Shown: positions 1 to 7,825, counted from the stretch's first letter. The stretch is DNA of 8,772 nt from Myxococcota bacterium (GCA_024276595.1 JAJRWW010000525.1:1-8772); one strand, 5' to 3'. A program made the numbers and translations. Notes: generated from the sequence alone by a model not told the origin.

Positions 1-110
1 ATGCTGCTCGAGAGCGCCGACGGCAGCACAGACACGCACAGAGCCTTGCCTCATGAACGGGTCCAAGGCGATAGTCTCAGGCGACAGTGCAGGCCGGCTT
101 GCACGCCGGA

Positions 111-148
111 GCCGCCGGCCACGACCCCACCAATGGGTCGTAGGCGGC
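111..148. promoter_or_regulatory. Strong leader hairpin upstream of the RHS gene
   Basis: ACGACCC (121-127) pairs perfectly with GGGTCGT (135-141) around a seven-base loop. GCCGCC (111-116) pairs with GGCGGC (143-148) outside a small 4:1 internal loop, giving 13 base pairs in all. No T-run follows on either strand, so it is not a classic intrinsic terminator. It lies about 110 bases before the start codon and could be a leader structure, an operator, or a terminator of an upstream gene. No -35/-10 pair could be assigned with confidence in the rest of 1-257. Confidence 0.45.
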
Positions 149-257
149 GGAGGCCACAAGCCGAGCCATCAATCCAAACAGCCGGCCGGAGCAGTCTGCA
201 AAGCCGGCAGCAACCGAGTCATGTTCTCGCTGAACCAAAACAGTGAAGAATACGAAA

Positions 258-3200
258 ATGAATATGTATCGCCAGCGTGGGATTGCACAGCTAATCGCCT
301 TGGCAGCGCTGGCTTGTAGCGCTTGCGGCGGTCGCGGCGGTAAGAATGACGATTTGGATGGAGGCGTGCCTGACGGACAGGCCGTCGAGATCACCTATGA
401 GGAGGTCGTCATCGGGCCTCCGCCTGGGGCCTCCGACGTCAATCGCAGCGTTGCCACTGACTTCTACGAGGCCACCCGGTTCTTGTACGAAGGCGCAACG
501 CCGGTTCAGACCGGGGTGGTGCCAGGCACCATTTTGCGGGAGCGAGTGGGAGTGGTGCGCGGGCGGTTGCTGGAAGGAGATGGGACGCCCCTGGCTGGAG
601 CGGTGGTCACCATCGTCGGCCATGGCGAATTCGGGCAGACTCTGACCCGTGATGACGGTGGATTCGACATGGCGGTCAACGGCGGCGTCAGACTGACCGC
701 GCAGTTTGTGCTGCCAGGTCGGCTCACGGCCCACCGGACGCTCCTCATTCCCATCTGGGACTATGGCTGGCTCCCTGACGTTCGGCTCATCGCACCCGAC
801 GGACAAAGCTCTGCTGTGGATCCGGCGGGGGGTGCCGGGGCCCGGGTGGCCCTGGCCAGCGCCACAAGCGACGGAGACGGCGACCGGCAGCCACTTTTGC
901 TGTTTGTGCCGGGAACTACGGCGACACTGCAGCTACCGGGGGGCACCACGGAGGTGCTGGCCCCGCCGTTTCATGTGCGGGCCACCGAGTATACCGTGGG
1001 ACCCGGCGGGCGGGAAGCGATGCCCGCCGAGCTGCCGCCCGCCAGTGGGTACACCTACGCGGTGGAGCTGAGCGTCGACGAGGCGGAAGATCGCGGGGCC
1101 GAGCACGTGGTTTTCGACCCAGCGGTGGTGCTGTACCTGGAGAACTTCCTGGGCTTCCCGGTAGGCTCAGCGGTGCCCGCTGGGTTCTATTCCCCCGGGA
1201 ACGAGGCCTGGGTGCCTTCGGAAAACGGTCGAGTGGTTGAGATCCTGAGTACCAGTGCTGGACTGGCCGAGTTGGACCTGAGCGGTGGTGGGTCGCCGGC
1301 TACTCCGGCGGAGCTAGCGGCCATGGGGATCACCGATGAGGAGCGCGCCGAGCTCGCAGGGCGTTACCAGGCCGGGCAGACCCTGTGGCGCGTTAACGTG
1401 CGCCACTTCTCTCCCTGGGACTGCAACTGGCCCTTTGGCATGCCCTGGGACGCCTTACCGCCTCGCCTGAAGTTCTTTCTGGGATACACGCGAAAGCGAC
1501 GGTGCAGCGACCCGTGCAAACGCTGCGGCTCTATCATCGAGTGCCAGAACCAAGTCCTCGGAGAGGCGGTCCCCGTGGTAGGGACGCCCTGGTCTCTTCA
1601 TTACAAAAGCGACCGAGTCACAGGCCGTCGTGAGGCCCGCACCCTCGACTTCCAGGTCAGCGAGAGCACGGTTCCAGCAAGCCTGAAGCGCATTGATTTG
1701 GAGATCGAAGTGGCGGGCCGCAAGTTTGTGGCCGAGCTACCGCCGCTGCCTGATCAGCGCCACAGCTTCCAATGGGACGGCCTGGATGCATATGGGCGGC
1801 TCCTGCAGGGCGCCCAGCCGGTAGCCATGGGAGTGGGGTATGTGTACGACGGTGAGTACCAGAACCCGATGGATGCGGGGAACGCCTTCGGCGCTTCGTC
1901 CGGGGTGACAATTACTGGTAGCCTGACCCGAGAGGAGGTGACGCTCTGGCAGCGGATGCGAGGGACCCTGGGAAGCTGGGATGCCCTGGGTCTCGGGCTC
2001 GGCGGCTGGAGCTTGAGCCTGCACCACGCCTACGACCCTACGGCGCGCACGCTGTACCTGGGTGACGGCGGTGAAGTGACCGCCGCGGCGCTGCCACCGC
2101 TGATCGAAACGATCGCGGGTACGGGGCAGAGCGGTTACAACGGCGACAACCTCCCGGCTGTCGGCGCCCAGCTGAGCCTGCCGGCGGGCCTCGCGGTGGG
2201 CCCTGATGGGAGCCTCTTCGTGGCCGACGAAATCAACAACCGCGTGCGACGGATCGCCCCCGACGGTCAGATCACCACAGTGGCGGGCAATGGGACGATG
2301 TGCGACGCGATGGCCGACCCCTCCTGTGGGGACGGCGGGCTCGCCGTTGACGCCGCTGTTAGCTCCCCCCACTCGCTTGCCCTCGCTCCGGACGGTAGCC
2401 TCTATATTGCCGAGATCTGGCGGCCGCGCATCCGGCGGGTGGATCCCTCGGGCACGATCACCACCGTGGCAGGGGGTACGAACGCCTTCTGTAACGAGCC
2501 TGGCTGCGGGGATGGCGGTCCGGCGGTAGACGCCTCTTTCGGCTACATTCCGGGCGACATGATCTTCATCGCCTTGGGCCCGGACGGTACCCTGTATGTC
2601 TCAGACCAGGGAAACCGCCGGGTACGACGCATCGGGCTGGACGGGAACATCTATCCTTATGCCGGCGGCAACTCGGGCGACTATCCCCTGAACTACGGTG
2701 TCGCCGCCATCGAGGCACGCTTGGTGAAGCCCGCGGCCATCGCCGTGGGGCCAGACGGCAGCGTCTACATCCCCGACGAGTCCGGCTGCCAGGTGGCTCG
2801 GGTGGGGCCTGATGGCATCCTCCACCACTTTGCTGGGCACGTGGACGGCATCCCCGCGTACGGCGGTGATGGCGGTCCGGCCACGGAGGCTCAGCTGAAT
2901 CGCCCTACGGCGGTGGTTTTCGACCAGAAGGGCAACGCCTTCCTGCTCGATCGCGACAATGGGCGTGTCCGCAAGATCACCCCTAACGGGATCATCACCA
3001 CCGTCGCGGGCAGCGGCGACGAATGCAGTAGCTACCCGGATTGCGGCGGTGGCGGTTCGGCCCCGCAGGCCGATCTCAGCCTCAATGAGAGCCTCGCCCT
3101 CGGCCTCGACGGAACGTTATATTTCAGTGACATGCGGAATCATGTGATCCGCCGGCTGCGGCCGGTGCTACCGGGTGCGAGCATAAGCGGCTTCATCGTC

Positions 3201-6200
3201 CCCTCCGCCCGCGGGGCGCGACTGTACCGGTTCGACGCCCAGGGCAGGCACCAGCAGACCTTAAATGGGCAGACCCAAGCGGTGCTCCATGAGTTCGGGT
3301 ACGACCCAGAGGGTCGACTGGTCTCGGTCACAGATGGGGTGGGACATGTCACCACGGTGGAGCGTGACGCAACTGGCGCGCCCACAGCCATCCTGGGACC
3401 CTTTGGTCATCGCACCACCCTCACCCTGGACGCCAGCGGCTACCTGGCCACCGTGACCAACCCCGCGTCCGAAACGCAGCAGTTCGAGTATGGCCCGGAT
3501 GGGCTGCTTACCCGGATGGTGAATCCCAACAGTGGGGAGTATCTCTTCGAGTACGACGAGGCAGGGCGCCTGATTAGGGACACCGGTCCCGAAGGGGGCT
3601 ACCAGTCCTTGGCAATAAGCGAGACCGAAGACGGCTTCACGGTCCAGACCACCACCGCGGACGGGCAGGAGCAGAGCTGCACGCTAGACTTTCATTCGGA
3701 CGGTGGCGAGCGGCGGGAGGCCACCTTCCCGAGTGGGGTGCAGAAGGAGGAGCTTCGTCACGCCGACGGAAGTCGCGAGATCATCTACCCGGACGGGACC
3801 ACCGCCACGGTGAGGCTCGGCCCCGACCCGCTCTGGGGACTGCAGACCGCGATGCCGGAAGAGCTAATCGTTACCACACCCGGGGGACTAAGGCTCGCGC
3901 TGGCCACCACGATGTTGGCCACCTTGGCCCAGCCCGGAGACCCGCTGTCCCTGCAGACCTACGTGGAGATGGTGGACCTCAACGGTCGGCTGTTCACCAG
4001 TACCTACGATGCGGCGGGGCGCCAGTGGACCCATGAAACCGCCATGGGTCGCCGCCGCTTCACCACCATGGACCATCTGGGCCGCGTGGTGTCTGATCAG
4101 GCCGAGGGGTTGGAGGCCGTGCGCATCACCTATCGCACCGACGGCCTGCCCGAGACCGTGGCGGCTGGCGCCGGCGTTCAGGAGCGGATCTATCAGTTCA
4201 GCTACGATACCCAGGGCAACCTCATCGGCGTGACCGACCCGCTGCTGCGGACCACCACCTTCGAGCACGACGCGGCGGGTCGGGTACTACGGCAGGTGCT
4301 CCCTGACAGGCGTGAGATCGCGTTCACCTACGACGCACTGGGCAACGTCACATCGATCACACCGCCTGGCCGCTCAGCCCACCATTTCTCCTACTCCAGC
4401 GCGGGGCAGCAGAGCAGCTACACCCCCCCACCAGCCGGCGGCGCCAGCGCCGATACCCGGTTCGCCTATAACAGCTCCCGTCAGCTCGTCCAAGTGGACC
4501 GCCCCGACGGGAGCACCCTCGATTTCACCTACGACGCAGCAGGCCGGCTCGCGGAGGCGTCGCTGCCACGCGGAGCGATCACCTATGGCTACAACGCCCA
4601 GACTGGCACGTTGCAGACCGTGACCGCCCCCGGCGGAGATGTCATCAGCTACAGCTACGACGGCCTGCTCCTGACCGAGATGGCCTGGAGCGGCACCGTG
4701 ACGGGGAGCGTGCAGCTCGGCTACGACGACGACTTTCGGGTGTCGTCCGTTGCGGTGAACGGAACCAGCAGCATCACCTACGGCTACGACGGAGACGGTC
4801 TGCTCGAGGTCGCTGGGGCCATGACTCTCAACCGTCACGCCACCCACGGGCGCATCACCGGCACCACCCTCGGTAGCGTGACCACCACGCGCTTGGACAA
4901 CGCCTTCGGTGAGCTCGCTAGCTACGAAGCCCGCTACGGCGGGACCGCGCTCTACACTGTCACATTCACGCGCGATCTGCTGGGCCGGGTCACCGGGAAG
5001 ACGGAATTCCTCGACAGTCAGACGACAAGCTACGAGTACGTCTACGACCGCGATGAGCTGGCCACGGTGCGCATCGGGGGCGTGGTTTCCGCCGAGTATG
5101 TCTATGATGATAACGGCAACCGGTTGAGCTTCACCGACGCTGGCGGCACGGTCACCGGGACCTATGACGAGCAGGACCGGCTCGTGAGCTATGGGGGAGC
5201 CACATATACCTACTCCGCCAACGGCGAACTCCAGGAGATCAGCGCTGGCGGCGACACGACGCAGCTCGACTACGGCGCTGCTGGCGCTTTGTTGGGTGCG
5301 ACCCTGCCGGACGGCACCCGCGTTGACTACATCCTGGACGGCATGAGCCGCCGCATCGGCAAGCGGGTCGACGGCGTGCTGGTGCAGGGCTTTGTTTATC
5401 AGGATGCATTGCGCCCGGTGGCAGAGCTCAACGGCAACGGCACTGTGGTGTCTCGGTTCGTGTATGCTTCCCGGAGCAACGTGCCGAGCTACCTGGTGCA
5501 AGGGGGTGCCACCTATCGAATCATCGCCGATCACTTGGGCAGTCCGCGTCTCGTGGTGAACGTGGACACAGGCCAGGTGGTCCAGCGTCTGGACTACGGC
5601 GCCTTCGGCCAAGTCCTGCTGGACACCAACCCCGGCTTTCAACCCTTTGGCTTTGCCGGCGGCCTGTACGACCGTCACACCGGCCTGGTGCGCTTTGGCG
5701 CCCGCGACTACGATCCGGTCACCGGCCGCTGGACCACCAAGGACCCCATCGGCTTCGGCGGTCGCGATCCCAACCTGTACGGCTACGTGCTGGGTGATCC
5801 AATTAACCAGGTCGACCCCAGCGGGCTAGTCGTCGACACGATCGTGGACGTGATCTCCATCGGCTACGGCGTCTACCGCGTCTTCAAGGACAACATCTTC
5901 GGCAACTGCGACAACCTCGGCACGAACCTGAACGCCCTGGGCCTGGACATCACGGGCGCCCTCATCCCTGGCGTTACCGGCCTCGGCACCGTCAGCCGCG
6001 TGGCGCGGCGAGCCAGAATTGTCGGACGAGGTGGTGCTGCGCCAGTTCGGCAGGGCGCTGCGGGCGTGAATCGCGCCGTTGTGGATCTGGAGAGTGCAGG
6101 AGGGCGGGTCCTTGGTCGCGAGATCACGGTCGAAGCCGGAGGTGTGCGAACGCGCATGGACCTCTTTGTTGAGCTGCCCAGCGGTCAGCAGGTGTTCATG

Positions 6201-6380
6201 GAGGTCAAGACCGGCAGATGTGCCAGGTTGACCCGGAACCAGAGGAGAGCATTCCCGAAAATCTGGGAGGAGGGAGGCGTTCCTTGGGGAGCGAATGCCG
6301 TAGACGCGTATTTGAATCCTGGAAAGTCCATTGTCCCGATACCAGTGTGGACCGTTCACTACCCGTGGCCATTACCATGA
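258..6380 (+). CDS. Lipid-anchored NHL/RHS (YD-repeat) polymorphic toxin with C-terminal PD-(D/E)XK-like nuclease tip
   Basis: Residues are numbered from ATG 258 (2040 aa). An in-frame GTG at 243 and an ATG at 264 are alternatives; 258 is preferred because a weak GAAG lies about nine bases upstream and it leaves a compact signal peptide. Residues 1-20 form a lipoprotein signal with the likely lipidated Cys at 20 (ALAC), so it is exported and anchored. Residues about 97-180 resemble a carboxypeptidase-regulatory-like beta domain. About 238-345 hold a module often seen at the N-terminus of such RHS proteins (VGSAVPAGFY). About 416-440 hold a Cys cluster followed by ECQNQVLGE. About 618-970 are six NHL repeats, about 986-1750 are YD repeats, and 1752-1857 are the RHS core-associated segment ending in DPSGL. 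Residues 1858-2040 are the variable toxin tip. By analogy with TcC and RHS proteins, the shell encloses the tip and self-cleaves after DPxGL (inference). The next gene overlaps the stop codon and is the probable immunity gene. Family and architecture are secure; target and delivery are not. Confidence 0.93.
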   Translation: MNMYRQRGIAQLIALAALACSACGGRGGKNDDLDGGVPDGQAVEITYEEVVIGPPPGASDVNRSVATDFYEATRFLYEGATPVQTGVVPGTILRERVGVVRGRLLEGDGTPLAGAVVTIVGHGEFGQTLTRDDGGFDMAVNGGVRLTAQFVLPGRLTAHRTLLIPIWDYGWLPDVRLIAPDGQSSAVDPAGGAGARVALASATSDGDGDRQPLLLFVPGTTATLQLPGGTTEVLAPPFHVRATEYTVGPGGREAMPAELPPASGYTYAVELSVDEAEDRGAEHVVFDPAVVLYLENFLGFPVGSAVPAGFYSPGNEAWVPSENGRVVEILSTSAGLAELDLSGGGSPATPAELAAMGITDEERAELAGRYQAGQTLWRVNVRHFSPWDCNWPFGMPWDALPPRLKFFLGYTRKRRCSDPCKRCGSIIECQNQVLGEAVPVVGTPWSLHYKSDRVTGRREARTLDFQVSESTVPASLKRIDLEIEVAGRKFVAELPPLPDQRHSFQWDGLDAYGRLLQGAQPVAMGVGYVYDGEYQNPMDAGNAFGASSGVTITGSLTREEVTLWQRMRGTLGSWDALGLGLGGWSLSLHHAYDPTARTLYLGDGGEVTAAALPPLIETIAGTGQSGYNGDNLPAVGAQLSLPAGLAVGPDGSLFVADEINNRVRRIAPDGQITTVAGNGTMCDAMADPSCGDGGLAVDAAVSSPHSLALAPDGSLYIAEIWRPRIRRVDPSGTITTVAGGTNAFCNEPGCGDGGPAVDASFGYIPGDMIFIALGPDGTLYVSDQGNRRVRRIGLDGNIYPYAGGNSGDYPLNYGVAAIEARLVKPAAIAVGPDGSVYIPDESGCQVARVGPDGILHHFAGHVDGIPAYGGDGGPATEAQLNRPTAVVFDQKGNAFLLDRDNGRVRKITPNGIITTVAGSGDECSSYPDCGGGGSAPQADLSLNESLALGLDGTLYFSDMRNHVIRRLRPVLPGASISGFIVPSARGARLYRFDAQGRHQQTLNGQTQAVLHEFGYDPEGRLVSVTDGVGHVTTVERDATGAPTAILGPFGHRTTLTLDASGYLATVTNPASETQQFEYGPDGLLTRMVNPNSGEYLFEYDEAGRLIRDTGPEGGYQSLAISETEDGFTVQTTTADGQEQSCTLDFHSDGGERREATFPSGVQKEELRHADGSREIIYPDGTTATVRLGPDPLWGLQTAMPEELIVTTPGGLRLALATTMLATLAQPGDPLSLQTYVEMVDLNGRLFTSTYDAAGRQWTHETAMGRRRFTTMDHLGRVVSDQAEGLEAVRITYRTDGLPETVAAGAGVQERIYQFSYDTQGNLIGVTDPLLRTTTFEHDAAGRVLRQVLPDRREIAFTYDALGNVTSITPPGRSAHHFSYSSAGQQSSYTPPPAGGASADTRFAYNSSRQLVQVDRPDGSTLDFTYDAAGRLAEASLPRGAITYGYNAQTGTLQTVTAPGGDVISYSYDGLLLTEMAWSGTVTGSVQLGYDDDFRVSSVAVNGTSSITYGYDGDGLLEVAGAMTLNRHATHGRITGTTLGSVTTTRLDNAFGELASYEARYGGTALYTVTFTRDLLGRVTGKTEFLDSQTTSYEYVYDRDELATVRIGGVVSAEYVYDDNGNRLSFTDAGGTVTGTYDEQDRLVSYGGATYTYSANGELQEISAGGDTTQLDYGAAGALLGATLPDGTRVDYILDGMSRRIGKRVDGVLVQGFVYQDALRPVAELNGNGTVVSRFVYASRSNVPSYLVQGGATYRIIADHLGSPRLVVNVDTGQVVQRLDYGAFGQVLLDTNPGFQPFGFAGGLYDRHTGLVRFGARDYDPVTGRWTTKDPIGFGGRDPNLYGYVLGDPINQVDPSGLVVDTIVDVISIGYGVYRVFKDNIFGNCDNLGTNLNALGLDITGALIPGVTGLGTVSRVARRARIVGRGGAAPVRQGAAGVNRAVVDLESAGGRVLGREITVEAGGVRTRMDLFVELPSGQQVFMEVKTGRCARLTRNQRRAFPKIWEEGGVPWGANAVDAYLNPGKSIVPIPVWTVHYPWPLP
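2103..3165 (+). repeat. Six NHL repeats (beta-propeller) inside the RHS protein
   Basis: Six tandem units begin near bases 2169, 2355, 2535, 2718, 2892 and 3072. Each has the NHL signature: a P-x-x-[IL]-A-[VL] strand, a [PL]DG-[ST]-[LV]-[YF] turn, then a V-R-[RK]-[IV] strand and a TTVAG-like end. Most inter-blade loops carry a GDGG-x-A motif. Six units suggest a six-bladed propeller, placed before the YD shell as in teneurins. Three loops contain a pair of cysteines (residues 682/690, 745/750 and 923/929), which would suit disulfides outside the cytoplasm. A likely role is adhesion or closure of the shell mouth; this is inference. Confidence 0.88.
3211..5828 (+). repeat. YD-repeat shell and RHS core-associated segment
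   Basis: This is a long array of degenerate YD units of the form YD-x-x-G-[RNL]-[LV], for example YDPEGRL, YDEAGRL, YDAAGRQ, YDALGN, YDAAGRL and YDDNGNR. It ends in the RHS core-associated block: ADHLGSPR, RLDYGAFGQ, GLYDRHTGLVRFGARDYDP, WTTKDPIGF, NLYGY, then DPSGL at residues 1853-1857. Known TcC and RHS structures form a hollow beta cocoon from such repeats and cleave after the DPxGL leucine, using conserved aspartates. Asp1829 (DPIGF) and Asp1853 (DPSGL) are in the expected places, so autoproteolysis is plausible. Confidence 0.92.
5829..6377 (+). other. Variable toxin tip: glycine-rich hydrophobic linker plus PD-(D/E)XK-like nuclease domain
   Basis: The tip is 183 residues after DPSGL. 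Its first part (about 1858-1920) is hydrophobic and rich in Gly and Leu, with stretches such as ALGLDITGALIPGVTGLG. It resembles the pre-toxin linkers that precede many RHS and other polymorphic toxin domains. The second part (about 1930-2040) contains R-x-x-x-D-L with Asp1968, then Glu1982-Val-Lys1984, then T-R-N-Q with Gln1995. The order D, ExK, Q with a strand-turn-strand spacing of 14 residues matches the catalytic core of PD-(D/E)XK restriction-endonuclease-like toxins, which cut DNA or sometimes RNA. The last 40 residues end in a V-P-I-P-V-W-T-V strand, so the domain looks complete. Exact subfamily not recognised. Confidence 0.75.
6377..6380 (+). promoter_or_regulatory. ATGA stop-start overlap coupling toxin and immunity translation
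   Basis: The RHS stop TGA (6378-6380) shares bases with the immunity start ATG (6377-6379). The preceding 30 bases contain no purine-rich Shine-Dalgarno, so ribosomes that finish the toxin probably reinitiate here. This would tie immunity dose to toxin synthesis. Confidence 0.75.
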
Positions 6381-6985
6381 AAAAGCCTAACATCGTGCTC
6401 GACGCGGTCAAACCGTTGCTTATTGAACGCGGCTTCAAAAAGCGCGCTGGCCATATCTTTACCATCGAGCTCGCCAAGGACGTCCTGGGCTGTGTTGGCC
6501 TGAACCGGGCGACAAAACATCAAGCGCCCGGAGAGGTGGAAGTCTACCCGCTCATCGGCGTGCGTCATCAGCAGGTAGAGCGCATCGTGGCAGAGTGCCG
6601 TGGTGAGAAGTTCCACGCGTATATACCTCCGACGGTGCACACGCCGCTCGCGTATTTGCTTCCCGAGGCTCGCTACACGGCCTGGTTTTTTTCCCCCAGC
6701 ACCGCTGCGGAGGCGGCGGAGGACATGGTCTCCATGATTGTCGCGCACGGACTGCCGTTTATGCGCTCCTTGATCGGGCTCGACAAGATCCAACGGGCAA
6801 TTGACGCACGAACCGGTTATGATCACCAGCTCGTCTACCGGCGGCCAGTGGCTTTGCTGCTGGCGGGCGACTTGGCGCGGGCGAGACAGGTGCTCGACGA
6901 GTCCGTGGCTGAGTGTGGCGATCGCACCGATCGGGCGGCCGTCGAGTTCAAAAAGTTTGCCAAAGCACTTCGAAGTCGCCTCTGA
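6377..6985 (+). CDS. Probable immunity protein for the RHS nuclease tip (DUF4304-like)
   Basis: The protein has 202 residues, starting MKKPN. The ATG overlaps the TGA stop of the RHS gene (ATGA) and has no clear Shine-Dalgarno, so translation is probably coupled to the toxin. An in-frame ATG at 6218 would add 53 residues read from inside the toxin-tip coding region and is rejected. No signal peptide or membrane segment is seen, which fits a cytosolic inhibitor of a nuclease. Near the N-terminus, L-x-x-RGFKKR-x-G-x-x-F followed by a strand with G-x-N resembles DUF4304-type proteins, several of which sit beside toxins. The middle has ARYTAWFFSPS, and the C-terminus is helical (RARQVLDESVAEC), somewhat like a TPR-type helical hairpin. 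Position, size and overlap make the immunity role likely; the family assignment is tentative and no key binding residues can be named. Confidence 0.8.
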   Translation: MKKPNIVLDAVKPLLIERGFKKRAGHIFTIELAKDVLGCVGLNRATKHQAPGEVEVYPLIGVRHQQVERIVAECRGEKFHAYIPPTVHTPLAYLLPEARYTAWFFSPSTAAEAAEDMVSMIVAHGLPFMRSLIGLDKIQRAIDARTGYDHQLVYRRPVALLLAGDLARARQVLDESVAECGDRTDRAAVEFKKFAKALRSRL

Positions 6986-7089
6986 TTGCTCTGGCCCGGC
7001 AAAGCTGCCCATGTGATCATCCACGTTCCCAACTTCTCCATCTGATCGAAATCACTTGAATCTGCCGGAACGACTACCTGTTGCGTTGC

Positions 7090-7117
7090 ATGAGCACTGG
7101 CAATGCTCGTGGCTCAT
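7090..7117. repeat. Inverted repeat beside the ISL3 remnant
   Basis: ATGAGC (7090-7095) is repeated inverted as GCTCAT (7112-7117). An alternative inner pairing joins GAGCA (7092-7096) to TGCTC (7104-7108). It lies between the immunity gene and the 3' end of the ISL3 transposase remnant, where the two transcription units converge. It has no T-run, so a terminator role is weakly supported. It could also be an element end or chance. The rest of 6986-7144 shows nothing recognisable. Confidence 0.3.
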
Positions 7118-7144
7118 CCGGATCCCCGTCGGGCGCACATTGGA

Positions 7145-7825
7145 CTACACCCCCACGACTTTGGTGCCGACCTCGTGGATGAAGAGCACCCGAAGCTGGA
7201 AGAACGCGGTGTCGCGATAGCCGTAGGCGACACGCTTGAGGACCTTCAGCTTGTTGTTGAGTCCTTCCAGGGGGCCGGTGGTGATCGGCTCGTCGTAGTA
7301 GGCTAGGATTTGTTCGCGGTGCGTCGCGAGAGTTCGGGCAAGCCGCTGGATGTCGGGCTGGTCGATCTGCTTTGCGTCGAGCAGCCACTGGTCCAGGAAT
7401 TGCCCTGCACGTTCTTTGTCCGGATGGGACCAAAGCCAGCGGAGTTCCTCTTTGAGGACGTAGACCTCGTAGAGCGTTTGGTTGGCCTCCAGCAGCGCCT
7501 CGAGTCGTTCCAGACGCGGGACGACAAGGGGCTGCGTCTCGTCCATTTTCACGAGGTTCTCGATGCCGTAGAGCAGCAGGAAGCGCGAGCCCTTGAGCAC
7601 CTTGCGCTCCTCGTCGTCGAGGCGGCTTTGCTCGGCACGACGGACGTCCTCGATCACCTTGTTCATCAGGGCGACGACGTGGAACTTGTCGAAGACCACC
7701 TTGACGTCCTTTGGTGTCATGATCCCCCAGGTCTTGCCGGCAAATTCGACAGGGCACCATCGGGGGCCGGGCGCCGTTTCTGCCCGGCAGGAAAGAGAAT
7801 AGCTGCGGCAAAGTCTTCGGCACAA
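7145..7825 (-). pseudogene. ISL3-family transposase, N-terminally truncated
   Basis: About 190 residues match the C-terminal half of ISL3 transposases. They begin at VVFDKFHVV (near base 7705) and continue through LYEVYVLKEELRWLW and AYYDEPITTGPLEGLNNKLK to VAYGYRDTAFFQLRVLFIHE. Family members are about 400 residues, with an N-terminal zinc ribbon, a helix-turn-helix and the first two catalytic Asp; all of these are missing here. The last catalytic acid (Glu in GPLEGLNN) is kept. The ORF opens at 7825, but its first 35 or so residues do not look like ISL3. An ATG at 7718-7720, preceded by a GGGGG run, could start a shorter product. It would overlap the stop of the upstream integrase ORF. This is a non-autonomous remnant; it cannot transpose by itself. 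Confidence 0.88.

Noticed and set aside
1..319. Short plus-strand ORFs at the left edge (1-246 and 53-319) and a minus ORF at 77-394
   Set aside because: They are low-complexity, Arg/Pro-rich and without ribosome sites or domains; two overlap the secure start of the RHS gene.
1737..2372. Minus-strand ORF of 211 codons
   Set aside because: It lies opposite the RHS N-terminal module and the first NHL repeats; composition is that of a shadow frame.
4374..5678. Long minus-strand ORF (434 codons) inside the RHS gene
   Set aside because: It is the antisense shadow of YD repeats in GC-rich DNA. It has no recognisable domain, and the plus frame is clearly coding.
6218..6376. 53-residue N-terminal extension of the immunity protein from ATG 6218
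   Set aside because: It would read the toxin-tip sequence in another frame. The ATGA overlap at 6377 is the usual start for such genes.
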